Shown here piece after piece: positions 8,407 through 21,998 of a stretch of 64,000 nucleotides of DNA. This DNA comes from Methylobrevis albus (GTDB taxonomy: Bacteria; Pseudomonadota; Alphaproteobacteria; Rhizobiales; Pleomorphomonadaceae). The notes under the pieces were generated by a model. The model was given only the letters and a program-made list of their open reading frames with translations. It was not told where the DNA came from and searched no databases. The stretch is taken from the NCBI RefSeq assembly GCF_015904235.1, contig NZ_JADZLT010000040.1, positions 310,001 to 374,000 on the forward strand, in the 5' to 3' direction. The stretch's first letter is position 1; each line of letters begins with the position of its first letter. The position numbers and the translations under genes are program-made.

Positions 8407-9171
8407 ATGATCATCAACATCGCCCCCGAGGTGACCGTGCTGTTCCTGCTGCTGTTCGCGCGGCTCGGGGCGATGGTCATGCTGATGCCCGGCCTCGGCG
8501 AACAGGCCGTGCCGGCGCGCATCCGCCTCGCGGTAGCCCTGCTGCTCACCCTCATCTTCTATCCGCTGACCGCGCCGCTGCTGCCGACGGGCCTCGCGGG
8601 CGACCCGCCGCGGCTGATCCTGCTGCTCGGCCAGGAACTGGTGGTCGGCCTCGCCCTCGGGCTGCTGACGCGCATGCTGATGGCGGCGACGCAGATCGCG
8701 GGCGCCACCATCGCCTTCCAGATCGGTCTCAGCTTCTCGCAGACCGTCGACCCGACCATGGGCCAGCAGGGCGCCATCATCGGCAGCTTCCTCGCCGTCA
8801 CCGGCATGACGATGATCTTCCTCACCGACCTGCACCACGTGGCGCTCGCCGGGCTCGCCGGCAGCTACCGGGTGTTCCCGCCGGGCGAGTTCATCCCGGT
8901 CGGCGACATGGCCGACGCGGCGGTGCGCACGGCGTCGGAGGTGTTCGCCATCGGCGTGCGGATCTCGGCGCCCTTCATCGTCTTCGGCCTCGTCTTCTCG
9001 CTCGGCCTCGGCGTGCTCGCCAAGCTGATGCCGCAGTTGCAGGTGTTCTTCCTCGCCATGCCGGTGACGATCTTCGTCGGCCTCGTCCTCTTCGCGCTGC
9101 TGCTCGTCACCATGATGACCGTCTATCTCGGTCATCTGGAAAGCGGGCTGATGCGCCTCGTGCCGCGGTGA
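8407..9171 (+). CDS. fliR: Flagellar export gate protein FliR
   Basis: The 254-residue membrane protein has about six hydrophobic segments. Typical FliR blocks are ARLGAMVMLMPGLGEQAVPARIRLAVAL, GQELVVGLALGLLTRMLMAATQIAGATIAFQIGLSFS and QVFFLAMPVTIFVGLVLF. It acts as the single FliR subunit in the export gate. flhB starts four bases after its stop, suggesting translational coupling. Confidence 0.94.
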   Translation: MIINIAPEVTVLFLLLFARLGAMVMLMPGLGEQAVPARIRLAVALLLTLIFYPLTAPLLPTGLAGDPPRLILLLGQELVVGLALGLLTRMLMAATQIAGATIAFQIGLSFSQTVDPTMGQQGAIIGSFLAVTGMTMIFLTDLHHVALAGLAGSYRVFPPGEFIPVGDMADAAVRTASEVFAIGVRISAPFIVFGLVFSLGLGVLAKLMPQLQVFFLAMPVTIFVGLVLFALLLVTMMTVYLGHLESGLMRLVPR

Positions 9172-9175
9172 CGCC

Positions 9176-10246
9176 ATGGCCGAGGGGCAGGACGACAGCG
9201 AAAAGACAGAAGAACCAACCCACCGAAGGCTCGAACAGGCGCACGAGAAGGGCGACGTCGCCAAGAGCCAGGAGGTGGTCGCCTTCTTCACCATGGCCGC
9301 GGTGACGGCGATCATCGCGCTCAGCGCCGGCCGGATCTCCTCGACGCTGTTCACGCCGCTCGGCGGCATCATCGAGCAGGCCGGCATCCTGTCGCTCGAC
9401 GGCGGCGTGCTGCGCCGGCTCTGGCTGGAGATCGGCATCGACCTCATTCTCGCGCTCGGGCTGCCGCTGGCGATGATGGTGATCGCCGGTGCCGCCGGGC
9501 ACATGGTGCAGCACCGGCCGGTGTTCTCGGCCGAGAGCCTGAAGCCGAAGTTCTCCAAGGTCTCGCCGCTCGCCGGCGTCAAGCGGCTGTTCTCGCCCGA
9601 AGCGCTGGTCAACTTCGCCAAGGGCCTGACCAAGCTCACCCTCGTCGCGTCGGTGATGCTCCTCGTGCTGTGGCCGCAGCGCCGCCTGCTCGACGGCATG
9701 GTGACGACGGACGTCGCCGCGATCCTCGGCATCACCCAGGCGCTGTCGGTGCAGATGCTGATCGCGGTGATGGCCGTGCTGGCGCTGATCGCCGGGCTCG
9801 ACTTCCTGTGGCAGAAGCAGCGCTGGATGAAGCGGCAGCGGATGTCGCTGAAGGAGATCAAGGACGAGTTCAAGCAGCAGGAAGGCGATCCGCACATCAA
9901 GGCGAAGATCCGCCAGATCCGCATGGAGCGCTCGCGCCGCCGCATGATGGCCGCGGTGCCGAAGGCCTCGGTGATCATCACCAACCCGACGCACTACGCC
10001 GTCGCGCTGATGTACGAGGCCGGCATGCAGGCCCCCGTCTGCGTCGCCAAGGGTGTCGACGCCGTCGCGCTGAAGATCCGCGAGGTCGGCCGCGACAACG
10101 ACGTGCCGATCGTCGAGAACCCCCCGCTCGCCCGTGCCCTCTACGCCGCCGTCGACCTCGACGCGACGATCCCGGAAGAGCACTACCGCGCGGTCGCCGA
10201 GGTGATCGGCTTCGTGATGTCGCTGAAGGGGAAGCGGCGGAACTAG
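9176..10246 (+). CDS. flhB: Flagellar export switch protein FlhB
   Basis: The 356-residue protein has the N-terminal signature DDSEKTEEPTHRRLEQAHEKGDVAKS, four transmembrane segments and a cytosolic domain. The autocleavage motif NPTH is at residues 270-273, with cleavage between N270 and P271. The motif is followed by YAVALMYEAGMQAPVCVAKGVD. The protein controls the switch from rod/hook to filament substrates. It is the last gene of the fli/flg operon; cckA follows 211 bp later. Confidence 0.95.
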   Translation: MAEGQDDSEKTEEPTHRRLEQAHEKGDVAKSQEVVAFFTMAAVTAIIALSAGRISSTLFTPLGGIIEQAGILSLDGGVLRRLWLEIGIDLILALGLPLAMMVIAGAAGHMVQHRPVFSAESLKPKFSKVSPLAGVKRLFSPEALVNFAKGLTKLTLVASVMLLVLWPQRRLLDGMVTTDVAAILGITQALSVQMLIAVMAVLALIAGLDFLWQKQRWMKRQRMSLKEIKDEFKQQEGDPHIKAKIRQIRMERSRRRMMAAVPKASVIITNPTHYAVALMYEAGMQAPVCVAKGVDAVALKIREVGRDNDVPIVENPPLARALYAAVDLDATIPEEHYRAVAEVIGFVMSLKGKRRN

Positions 10247-10457
10247 GTGGGGCCGGGCTGGTTCGATCGTCGATGGCTGCCGAGACGGGGCACCGTGGTC
10301 GCCAGGCCGGTGAGCCGAATGCCGAAATCTGTCGAAACCCTTCTATCGAGACCGGTGGCGGCTTGCTGTAAAAGGCCGTTCAGTCAGTTTTCATCGAACC
10401 GCGGGCTCCGGCTGATTCGGGGCGGGCAACGCGGGCAGTGGGCCGGGGCGCGACAGG

Positions 10458-13022
10458 ATGATCGACATGGGCGACAGCGACAGCGGGCAGGGCCCTGGGC
10501 CCGCCACCGAGCCGGCTGTCGTCGACCGGTCGGAGCGCACCGGCAACATCGGCATGCTGGTCGCGCTGGCGCTGGCGCTGGTGGCGGCGACGTCGGTGTT
10601 CGCGATCCTCGACCGCTCCAAGGCGGAGCCCTATGTGCTCGGCCTGCTCGGCCTGCTCGCGGTGGTGGGCGTGTTCTCGCTGTTCGCGGGGGCGATCGGC
10701 CTGATCCGCTTCGGCGCGCGCGTCGACGGGCAGGATCTGTCCCGCCGCTTCCTCGACACCATGGGCGACGGCGTCTGCATCACCGATCCCGACGGCCGGA
10801 TCGTCTATGCCAACGGCGCCTATGCCGGGCTGATCCGCGCCGACACGCCGAGCGCGGTGCGCTCGGTGGAGCGGGTGTTCTCGGCCGATCCGGAATCCGC
10901 CGACGTGATCTTCCGCCTCGTGCAGGCGGCGCGCGCCGGGCGGGCGTCGCAGGAAGAGGTGCGCCGCGCCCATCCGCTCGGCCGCAGCGAAGGGCCGGCG
11001 CGCTGGTACCGCATCCGCGTGCGACCGCTGCCCGCGGCGGCGCGCGACCGGATCCTCACCGTCTGGCAGGTCGCCGACGTGACGCGCGACCGCGACGAGC
11101 AGGAGAACAGCTTCCAGCAGCTGCAGCGCGCGGTGAACTTCCTCGACCACGCCCCGGCCGGCTTCTTCTCCGCCGATGCGCTCGGCCGCCTCGTCTACAT
11201 GAACGCGACGCTCGCCGACTGGCTCGGCTACGACCTCGCCGAGTTCGAGGCCGACGAGGTGCGCCTCGCCGACGTGGTGCAGGGCGACGGCGCGGCGCTG
11301 CTCGAAAGCGTGCACGGCGCGCCGGGCGAGGTGAAGACCGGCATCATCGACATCGACCTGATGAAGCGCAACGGCCAGAGCCTGCCGGTGCGCCTGATCC
11401 ACCGCGTGCCCGTCGGCGCCGACGGCGGCATCGGCGACAGCCGCACGCTGGTGATCAACCGCTCGCCGGGCGAGGACGTGTCGGAATCGCTGCGCGCGGC
11501 CGAAGTGCGCTTCGCCCGCTTCTTCAACAACACGCCGATCGCGATTGCCGGCGTCGACAAGGAAGGCCGCATCGGGCGCACCAACGCGCCGTTCATGCGG
11601 CTCTTCGCCGACTTCGTGAAGAACGACCCGCGCTCGGGCCGCGGCCGCCTCGTCGACGTCGTCGCCGAGCGCGAGCGGCCCGCCCTCGCCGAAGCGCTCG
11701 CCGCCGCCGGCCAGGAGCAGGGCCAGATCCCGCCGATCGACGCCGCGCTGCCCGACGAGCGCGCCCGCTCGGCCCGCTTCTACATCTCCTCGGTGGAGGA
11801 GGGCGCCGGCGACGGCGAGGTCGCCGTCGTCTATGCGGTGGAGACCACCGAGCAGCGCGCGCTGGAGGCGCAGTTCGCGCAGGGCCAGAAGATGCAGGCG
11901 ATCGGCCAGCTCGCCGGCGGCGTCGCGCACGACTTCAACAACGTGCTCACCGCCATCATCGGCTTCTCCGACCTCTTGCTCGCCAACCACCGGCCGACCG
12001 ACCCGTCCTTCCAGGACATCATGAACATCAAGCAGAACGCCAACCGCGCCGCGGCGCTGGTGCGGCAACTGCTCGCCTTCTCGCGCCGCCAGACGCTGCG
12101 GCCGCAGGTCTTGGTGCTCTCCGACGTGCTCGCCGACCTTTCGATGCTGCTCGACCGGCTGCTCGGCGAGAAGGTCGGGCTCGACGTGGTGCACGGGCGC
12201 GACCTCTGGCCGATCATGGCCGACGTCAACCAGTTCGAGCAGGTGGTGATCAATCTCGCGGTCAACGCCCGCGACGCGATGCCCGAGGGCGGCCGGCTCT
12301 CGATCGTCACGCGCAACCTCGATGCCGACGAAGTCGAGGCCTTCGAGTATCAGGGCCTGCCGGCGGCGGACTACGTGCTGATCGACGTCGCCGACACCGG
12401 CACCGGCATGACCGCCGACGTGATGGAGAAGATCTTCGAGCCGTTCTTCTCGACCAAGGAGGTCGGCAAGGGCACTGGCCTCGGGCTCTCCACGGTCTAC
12501 GGCATCGTCAAGCAGACGGGCGGCTACATCTATCCCGAGAGCGAGCTCGGCAAGGGCACCACCTTCCGCATCTTCCTGCCGCGCCACATTCCGGTGGCCG
12601 AGGAAGCGCCGAAGAAGGTGGTCGAGCCGACCCCGGCGCTCTCCGACCTCACCGGCACCGCGACGATCCTGCTGGTCGAGGACGAGGAGGCCGTGCGCGC
12701 CTTCGCCGCCCGGGCGCTCGCCTCGCGCGGCTACACCGTGCACGAGGCCGGCAGCGGCACCGAGGCGCTGGAGGTGATGGAGCGTACCGGCGGCAACATC
12801 GACCTCGTCGTCTCCGACGTGGTGATGCCGGAAATGGACGGGCCGTCGCTGCTGCGCGAGCTGCGCAAGACCCGCCCCGACCTCAAGATCATCTTCGTCT
12901 CCGGCTACGCCGAGGACGCCTTCAAGAAGAACCTGCCCGAAAACGAGAAATTCCACTTTCTCCCCAAGCCGTTCAGCCTGAAGCAGCTGGCGACGACGGT
13001 GAAGGAGACGCTCAGTAGCTGA
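10458..13022 (+). CDS. cckA: CckA-type hybrid histidine kinase
   Basis: The 854-residue protein has two N-terminal transmembrane helices (about 30-50 and 58-78) and three PAS-like domains (about 90-465). A histidine kinase core follows with phosphoacceptor H491 in GGVAHDFNN and ATPase motifs [16 protein letters not shown] and GTGLGL. The C-terminal receiver has D787 in [11 protein letters not shown]. This architecture and its place beside flhB and near recA match CckA, the kinase that feeds phosphate through ChpT to CtrA and CpdR. An alternative start lies three codons downstream. Confidence 0.92.
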   Translation: MIDMGDSDSGQGPGPATEPAVVDRSERTGNIGMLVALALALVAATSVFAILDRSKAEPYVLGLLGLLAVVGVFSLFAGAIGLIRFGARVDGQDLSRRFLDTMGDGVCITDPDGRIVYANGAYAGLIRADTPSAVRSVERVFSADPESADVIFRLVQAARAGRASQEEVRRAHPLGRSEGPARWYRIRVRPLPAAARDRILTVWQVADVTRDRDEQENSFQQLQRAVNFLDHAPAGFFSADALGRLVYMNATLADWLGYDLAEFEADEVRLADVVQGDGAALLESVHGAPGEVKTGIIDIDLMKRNGQSLPVRLIHRVPVGADGGIGDSRTLVINRSPGEDVSESLRAAEVRFARFFNNTPIAIAGVDKEGRIGRTNAPFMRLFADFVKNDPRSGRGRLVDVVAERERPALAEALAAAGQEQGQIPPIDAALPDERARSARFYISSVEEGAGDGEVAVVYAVETTEQRALEAQFAQGQKMQAIGQLAGGVAHDFNNVLTAIIGFSDLLLANHRPTDPSFQDIMNIKQNANRAAALVRQLLAFSRRQTLRPQVLVLSDVLADLSMLLDRLLGEKVGLDVVHGRDLWPIMADVNQFEQVVINLAVNARDAMPEGGRLSIVTRNLDADEVEAFEYQGLPAADYVLIDVADTGTGMTADVMEKIFEPFFSTKEVGKGTGLGLSTVYGIVKQTGGYIYPESELGKGTTFRIFLPRHIPVAEEAPKKVVEPTPALSDLTGTATILLVEDEEAVRAFAARALASRGYTVHEAGSGTEALEVMERTGGNIDLVVSDVVMPEMDGPSLLRELRKTRPDLKIIFVSGYAEDAFKKNLPENEKFHFLPKPFSLKQLATTVKETLSS

Positions 13023-13046
13023 GTGTTTACTAAGGGAGAACCCCCC

Positions 13047-13898
13047 ATGCAAAGGCTAAGAAATCTTTTAGCTTTGTTGAGCTTGTTTTTGGTCATGGCG
13101 GTGCTTTACGCTGCAAATTTATTTTATGGTCTAAATCTATCTCAGTCCGAGCGCGGTATATTTGGCGATATGTTCGGCGCAGTAAATGCGCTGTTTTCCG
13201 GATTGGCTTGCGTAGGCATTGGTTATGCAATTTTTTTGCAGAGACAAGAAATAGGTTTGCTGCGGCTGGACGCCGACCGTTCCCGGGATTTAGTTGAAAA
13301 GCAAAACGTTCACATGGAAACTCAGTTCAAATCTATGTCTATAAGTAATAGGCAAGAAACATTTTTTAATTTAGTAAATTTACTTGAATCTATTAGATCA
13401 AATCTATCTAAAAATAATGATGATGAAGATTACTTAGACGATCAAGGGTCATTGTTTTCTAAATTGGACGCTGTGACTAAGCATATGTCTAAGGCTTACA
13501 TTTTTGAGACACAAATTGATATGGCAAGGCGTGAGTCTAATGCGGAGAAAGCTGTAGAAAAATACATAGCTGGAGAAATTACGAGATTCACTCACGAGTA
13601 TAATTCAATTATTAAGGCGCGGTATCGATTTCAGTTTGGAAAGTATTTCCGATTTTTGTTATATGTATTGAAGTATGTTGACGAGGAAACTGGAGATCAT
13701 GCAAAATTATACGCGGGGATCGTTCGGTCAACGATGTCAGATCATGAGCTGCGAGTGCTGTTTTTTCATCTCGCAACCGATGTGAATGAACTCAAGGGTT
13801 ATTTTGAAAAATACTCGCTGTTTAAGGATATTACCTTAGACACAGAGCTATCTATTCAGATAAAAAAACGACTGTATCAGTCTCAGGCCTTTCATTGA
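13047..13898 (+). CDS. AbiC-like putative phage abortive infection membrane protein
   Basis: This 283-residue protein has two N-terminal transmembrane helices (about 5-23 and 40-60). The segment GIFGDMFGAVNALFSGLACVG and a following charged helix starting ...FLQRQEIGLLRLDADR are typical of the putAbiC family (PF16872). The C-terminal half has RYRFQFGKYFRFLLYVLKYVDEE, the usual family core. By family, it may act in phage defence by abortive infection; this is inference. The gene is strikingly AT-rich with rare codons (AGA, TTA, ATA), unlike every neighbour, which marks it as recently acquired. Start chosen at 13047 after TAAGGGAGAA; an in-frame GTG at 13023 is less likely. Confidence 0.75.
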   Translation: MQRLRNLLALLSLFLVMAVLYAANLFYGLNLSQSERGIFGDMFGAVNALFSGLACVGIGYAIFLQRQEIGLLRLDADRSRDLVEKQNVHMETQFKSMSISNRQETFFNLVNLLESIRSNLSKNNDDEDYLDDQGSLFSKLDAVTKHMSKAYIFETQIDMARRESNAEKAVEKYIAGEITRFTHEYNSIIKARYRFQFGKYFRFLLYVLKYVDEETGDHAKLYAGIVRSTMSDHELRVLFFHLATDVNELKGYFEKYSLFKDITLDTELSIQIKKRLYQSQAFH

Positions 13899-13899
13899 G

Positions 13900-15126
13900 A
13901 TGATCCAAAATGTCAGAAGTCAATTAAATCTCTCTCCTTCTGATCCCGCCTTCGTGCAGGATCCCTACGCCGCCTATGCCGCGATCCGCAGCATTGCGCC
14001 GGTGTTCTTCTGGGAGGACTACGGCCACTGGTGCTGCCTCGACCATGACGACGTCGCCGCGCTGTTTCGCGACCGGCGCTTCGGCCGCGACGTGCTGCAT
14101 GTCGCGACGCGGGCCGAGCTCGGCTGGCCGGAGATCCCGCCGCATCTGGCGCCGTTCTATGCCGTCGAGGCGCATTCGCTGCTGGAGCTCGAGCCGCCGG
14201 TGCACACGCGGCTGCGCGGCCTCGTCAACCGCGCCTTCGTCTCGCGCAGCGTCGAACAGCTGCGCCCGCGCATCGAAAAACTGGCGCACGAGCTGATCGA
14301 CGGGTTCGAGGCGCGCGGCGAGGTGGAGCTGATCGCGGCGTTCGCGACGCCGATCCCGGTGGTGGTGATCGCCGAGCTGCTCGGCGTGCCGGTGGACGCC
14401 GCGCCCGACCTGCTCGACTGGTCGCACAAGATGGTGGCGATGTACCAGTTCGGGCGCAGCCGCGCCGACGAGGACGCCGCCGTCGCCGCGACCGAGGCTT
14501 TTGCGAGCTTCCTGCGCGACTACATCGCCGCGCGCCGCGGCCGGCCGGCGGACGACCTGATCAGCCACCTGATCGCCGCCGAGGCGGCCGGCGAGCGGCT
14601 TTCCACCGACGAACTCGTCTCGACGTGCATCCTGTTGCTCAACGCCGGCCACGAGGCGACCGTGCACGCGATCGGCAACGGCGTCGCGGCGCTGCTCGGG
14701 GCGGAGGGCATCGACCGGGCCGCGGCCTTCGCCTCGCCGGCGGCAACCGCGGCAACCGTCGAGGAACTGCTGCGCTTCGACCCGCCGCTGCACATGTTCA
14801 CCCGCTACGCGCTCGAAGACCTCGACTGGCGCGGCATCCGCTTCAGGACGGGCGACAAGGTCGGCCTCGTCATCGGCGCCGCCGGCCGCGATCCGCGCCG
14901 CTTCGCCGACCCGGACCGGCTCGATCCCGCCCGCACCCCGGCCCAGCATGCCGCCTTCGGTGGCGGCATCCACTTCTGCCTCGGCGCTCCGCTCGCCCGG
15001 CTGGAGCTGCAGGTGGCGCTGCCGGTGCTGCTCGGCCGGCTGCCCGGGCTGCGGCTCGCCGCGCCGCCGCGCTATCGCGACAGCTACCACTTTCACGGGC
15101 TGGAGCGACTCGACCTCGCCTGGTGA
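13900..15126 (+). CDS. Cytochrome P450
   Basis: The 408-residue soluble bacterial-type P450 has the I-helix AGHEAT motif, ExxR in VEELLRFDPP, and the haem-thiolate loop FGGGIHFCLGAPLARLE with axial Cys360. It probably hydroxylates a small hydrophobic molecule using separate ferredoxin partners, which are not encoded here. The first ten or so codons (with AAT, AGA, CAA, TTA) are AT-rich like the preceding AbiC-type gene, while the body from about codon 14 is normal high-GC host sequence. The natural 5' end seems to have been replaced. It starts one base after the upstream stop. Confidence 0.9.
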   Translation: MIQNVRSQLNLSPSDPAFVQDPYAAYAAIRSIAPVFFWEDYGHWCCLDHDDVAALFRDRRFGRDVLHVATRAELGWPEIPPHLAPFYAVEAHSLLELEPPVHTRLRGLVNRAFVSRSVEQLRPRIEKLAHELIDGFEARGEVELIAAFATPIPVVVIAELLGVPVDAAPDLLDWSHKMVAMYQFGRSRADEDAAVAATEAFASFLRDYIAARRGRPADDLISHLIAAEAAGERLSTDELVSTCILLLNAGHEATVHAIGNGVAALLGAEGIDRAAAFASPAATAATVEELLRFDPPLHMFTRYALEDLDWRGIRFRTGDKVGLVIGAAGRDPRRFADPDRLDPARTPAQHAAFGGGIHFCLGAPLARLELQVALPVLLGRLPGLRLAAPPRYRDSYHFHGLERLDLAW

Positions 15127-15269
15127 GAGCAGGGGCGGACGCAGCCGAGTCGCCCGCGGGGAGGGCGCAAGGCCTTGTGCGAACGGGGCAAACCGCCATG
15201 AGAACGATGCCGGAACGCGCCCCGGAAAAACCTTTGCGCAGAACATGTTGACTTCGAAGGGCCGATATG

Positions 15270-15284
15270 GAACAAAGCATGTAC
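15270..15284 (+). promoter_or_regulatory. Candidate LexA (SOS) box upstream of recA
   Basis: GAAC-N7-GTAC, 52 bases before the recA start, resembles the alphaproteobacterial LexA site GAAC-N7-GAAC with one mismatch in the second half-site. Its position fits promoter-overlapping repression of recA. Confidence 0.45.
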
Positions 15285-15335
15285 GCAAGCCGAGTTTGAA
15301 ACCCCGGTCGGCACGTGGAATAAGGAGCGGACGCC

Positions 15336-16415
<1,080 letters not shown>

Positions 16416-16421
16416 TCAAGG

Positions 16422-16452
16422 CGGCGACCGGCGCGTGCAGCACCGGTCGCCG
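16422..16452 (+). terminator. Hairpin after recA
   Basis: A perfect 10-bp GC-rich inverted repeat (16422-16431 with 16443-16452) begins six bases past the recA stop. It lacks a T-run, so it may be a weak terminator or an mRNA-stabilising hairpin. Confidence 0.35.
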
Positions 16453-16639
16453 TCCCTCGCGGCCGGCGCGCCCGGGCGGCTCTCTCGCAGGGCCTCTGCG
16501 GAAGGTCGAGCGTCTCGCGCTTTCGTCATGATTTCCGGTGATTGTGGACACATTCCGCCCGCCCGTCTAAAACGCCGAGACGTGTGCTGCCGCGGCTGTC
16601 CGCCGCGGCTTTCTCGGTTTCATGGGTGATGTGACTGTC

Positions 16640-19300
<2,661 letters not shown>

Positions 19301-19324
19301 GGGTTCGCCCGCCCGGCAGCGGCG

Positions 19325-19346
19325 CGGCCGGCCTTCGCGCCGGCCG
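19325..19346. terminator. Hairpin between convergent alaS and methyltransferase
   Basis: An 8-bp GC-only stem (19325-19332 with 19339-19346, loop of 6) lies between two convergent genes and could serve both strands. It has no T-run. Confidence 0.35.
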
Positions 19347-19363
19347 GTCGCCGTGGTCGCGGC

Positions 19364-20209
19364 TCAGGCCGCGACGTCGGGCCGGGCCGTGGCGGCCCGG
19401 CGCGGGACGGCAACGCGCCGCGGCCGCAAGGTGGCGATGTAATAGCTGCGCTGGCCGTCGCGCCACTGCGCGTGGCGCGTGGTGCCGTCAAGACCCAGCA
19501 TTTCGGCAAATCCGGCGACGATCAGGCGTGGCACGCTGGCGACCAGCGCGGCGCGCCGGGGCTCGTCGGCGAGGAAGGCCGCACGGGCGCGCTCGGTCAT
19601 GTCGGTGAAGTCGGTGATGGTGAGCCCGCAGGCGCGCGCGCGTCGCACCAGCTTGGCGCGGGCGTGGTGGATCGGGCCGGAGTGGAACTCGGCGAGCACG
19701 AGGCATCCGTCGTGGCAGAGGAGGCGCGCGGCCTCGCGCGTCGCCGCGATCACGTCCTCGCAGCACATCAGCCCCTCGACGGAGACGACATAGTCGCAGC
19801 TCGCCGCCGGCTGCGGCAGCTGTTCGGCGCCGGCGCGGCGCATGTCCAGCCCGCGGGCGCGGGCGTGGCGCACGGCGGACCAGGAGCGTTCGAAGCCGAT
19901 GCAGCGCCAGTCGGCGCGCCCGGCGAGTTGGCCGAGCCCGCCGCCGCGGCCGGCAGCGATTTCCACCATCACGTCGCCGGGCCGCACCGGCCGCTCAGCG
20001 TCGGCGGCGCGAAACACTTCGGCGTAGGTCTGGAGCTGGAACGCTTCGCGCGTGCCGGCAGGTTGCGCCAGGATCTCCGGATCGGCGGGCGAGATGCCGA
20101 CGTTGAACGTCGTCAGTTCGCGCCAGATCGGGATGGCGTAGATCATTTCATAGCGGACGAGATTGACGAGGCGCAGAAGGCGCGGGAAACGGCGCAGGAC
20201 CTTGGACAC
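19364..20209 (-). CDS. Class I SAM-dependent methyltransferase, unknown substrate
   Basis: The 281-residue protein has the SAM-binding motif I VMVEIAAGRGGGLGQLAG (about 80-97), a post-II region SCDYVVSVEGLMCCEDV and a motif III-like LLCHDGCLVLAEF. The overall layout is like sterol- or small-molecule methyltransferases (Methyltransf_11 type). The start is a GTG at 20209; the next in-frame Met is at residue 22. The C-terminal 20 residues are Arg/Ala-rich. It stands alone, convergent with alaS and on the same strand as icd. Confidence 0.75.
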   Translation of the reverse strand: MSKVLRRFPRLLRLVNLVRYEMIYAIPIWRELTTFNVGISPADPEILAQPAGTREAFQLQTYAEVFRAADAERPVRPGDVMVEIAAGRGGGLGQLAGRADWRCIGFERSWSAVRHARARGLDMRRAGAEQLPQPAASCDYVVSVEGLMCCEDVIAATREAARLLCHDGCLVLAEFHSGPIHHARAKLVRRARACGLTITDFTDMTERARAAFLADEPRRAALVASVPRLIVAGFAEMLGLDGTTRHAQWRDGQRSYYIATLRPRRVAVPRRAATARPDVAA

Positions 20210-20416
20210 GGACCACCATGACGACGGCGCAGAGCGTCCGTGGCCGCGATGCCCCCCACCGCGCCCTTCGGGCCCCCGCCGCCGATATGTATGATGTCTG
20301 CGATCCGACGCGGGTATCCGTAGAACTCCGAGGGTGGCCAGAAGGACATGCGAGGCGTTCTGGCCGGAACCCGATCGGTGGCTCGCGATCGGCGATCATG
20401 GTGCCGCCAAACAGAA

Positions 20417-20440
20417 AGCGGCGGGATTGCTCCCGCCGCT
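20417..20440 (-). terminator. Rho-independent terminator of icd
   Basis: A perfect 10-bp stem (20417-20426 with 20431-20440, loop TTGC on the plus strand) lies about 35 bases past the icd stop. On the minus strand it is followed by TTCTGTTT, a typical intrinsic terminator. Confidence 0.75.
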
Positions 20441-20474
20441 CGTGTGATCGTCCGGACGGTCGCGGGGCGAGCCG

Positions 20475-21695
20475 TTAATTCCAGCTGCCCATCTCGGTGT
20501 CGAGGTTGGCGGCAATCTTGTCGAGGAAGCCGGAGGTCGAGAGCCAACCCTGCTCGGCGCCGACGAGCAGCGCCAGATCCTTGGTCATGTGACCGGCCTC
20601 GACGGTGTCGACGCAGACCTTCTCAAGGGTCGCGGCGAAGCGGGCGAGCTCGGCGTTGTCGTCGAGCTTGGCGCGGTGCGACAGGCCGCGGGTCCAGGCG
20701 AAGATCGAGGCGATCGAGTTGGTCGACGTCTCCTTGCCCTGCTGGTGCAGGCGGTAGTGACGCGTCACCGTGCCATGCGCCGCCTCGGCCTCGACGGTCT
20801 TGCCGTCGGGCGTCATCAGCACCGAGGTCATCAGGCCGAGCGAGCCGAAGCCCTGCGCGACGATGTCCGACTGCACGTCGCCGTCGTAGTTCTTGCAGGC
20901 CCAGACGTAGCCGCCCGACCACTTCAGCGCCGAGGCGACCATGTCGTCGATCAGGCGGTGCTCGTAGGTCAGCTTGCGCTTGGTGAACTCGTCCTTGAAC
21001 TCGGCCTCGTAGACCTCCTGGAAGATGTCCTTGAAGCGACCGTCATAGGCTTTCAGGATGGTGTTCTTGGTCGAGAGGTAGACCGGATAGTTGCGCATCA
21101 GGCCATAGTTCAGCGAGGCGCGCGCGAATTCCTTGATCGACTCGTCGAGGTTGTACATCGCCATGGCGACGCCGGCGTCGGGGAAGTCGTAGACGTCGTG
21201 CTCGATGGTGGTGCCGTCCTCGCCGACGAACTTGATCGAGAGCTTGCCCTTGCCCGGCACCTTGAAGTCGGTGGCGCGGTACTGGTCGCCGAAGGCGTGG
21301 CGACCGACGATGATCGGCTTGGTCCAGCCCGGCACGAGGCGCGGCACGTTCTTGCAGATGATCGGCTCGCGGAAGATGACGCCGCCGAGGATGTTGCGGA
21401 TGGTGCCGTTCGGCGACTTCCACATCTTCTTCAGCTTGAATTCCTCGACGCGGGCCTCGTCGGGGGTGATGGTGGCGCACTTGACGCCGACGCCGGTGCG
21501 CTTGATCGCGTTGGCGCTGTCGATCGTGACCTGATCGTTGGTCGCATCGCGGTTCTCGACGCTGAGGTCGTAGTACTCGAGGTCGACGTCGAGATAGGGG
21601 TGGATCAGCTTGTCCTTGATCGTCTGCCAGATGATCCGGGTCATTTCGTCGCCGTCGAGCTCGACGACGGGGTTGGCCACCTTGATCTTCGTCAT
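20475..21695 (-). CDS. icd: NADP-dependent isocitrate dehydrogenase
   Basis: The 406-residue protein starts [24 protein letters not shown]. It belongs to the eukaryote-like (type II) dimeric NADP-IDH family common in Hyphomicrobiales. The active-site signature is [21 protein letters not shown]. Substrate-binding Ser/Asn/Arg residues lie in [12 protein letters not shown]. It converts isocitrate to 2-oxoglutarate in the TCA cycle. An intrinsic terminator follows. A MerR-type-looking operator lies upstream at 21783-21804. Confidence 0.96.
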   Translation of the reverse strand: MTKIKVANPVVELDGDEMTRIIWQTIKDKLIHPYLDVDLEYYDLSVENRDATNDQVTIDSANAIKRTGVGVKCATITPDEARVEEFKLKKMWKSPNGTIRNILGGVIFREPIICKNVPRLVPGWTKPIIVGRHAFGDQYRATDFKVPGKGKLSIKFVGEDGTTIEHDVYDFPDAGVAMAMYNLDESIKEFARASLNYGLMRNYPVYLSTKNTILKAYDGRFKDIFQEVYEAEFKDEFTKRKLTYEHRLIDDMVASALKWSGGYVWACKNYDGDVQSDIVAQGFGSLGLMTSVLMTPDGKTVEAEAAHGTVTRHYRLHQQGKETSTNSIASIFAWTRGLSHRAKLDDNAELARFAATLEKVCVDTVEAGHMTKDLALLVGAEQGWLSTSGFLDKIAANLDTEMGSWN

Positions 21696-21998
21696 GAATC
21701 GGACCTCGTTCAACGCGCGGACATTCGCTCTGCGGGGTGGCGCCGCGCGCCGCGGCGAGGCGGCGCAACGATGCCGGTGGGAGTTACGCTAACGTAAACG
21801 TCACTCGGAAATGGTCTAGCTTCGAGCGCTTCATAACATCGCGGGCCGGATCCGGAAATCATTCTTTTCGCGGCTTTCGGGGTTTTCTGCGGCGACGGTT
21901 TGAGTGTTATAGCGATGCGGTTCCGGGCGGCCGGCGGACCTTTGCGGGGGCCGATCGGTGGCCGGGGACAGCGAGATCCAAGGCAGGACGGCAGGGCG
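21696..21998. other. Divergent intergenic region icd / trmJ-like
   Basis: This 303-bp region between two divergent genes contains the dyad at 21783-21804 and otherwise no recognisable gene. Promoters for both directions are expected here but could not be assigned with confidence. Confidence 0.5.
21783..21804. promoter_or_regulatory. Candidate MerR-family (LiuR-like) operator
   Basis: The sequence reads on the minus strand GTGACGTTTACGTTAGCGTAAC. It includes a perfect TTACG-N4-CGTAA repeat (21784-21797) and resembles the long dyads bound by MerR-type regulators such as LiuR. It sits 88 bp upstream of icd. The assignment is by resemblance only. Confidence 0.35.

Noticed and set aside
10380-13052. 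890-codon minus-strand open frame opposite cckA
   Set aside because: Low-complexity His/Arg/Leu-rich composition with no motif; cckA on the plus strand explains the region fully.
15241-15255. GAACATGTTGAC as a Gram-positive-type LexA box upstream of recA
   Set aside because: Lacks the full GAAC-N4-GTTC symmetry and is not the alphaproteobacterial form; the GAAC-N7-GTAC site nearby fits better.
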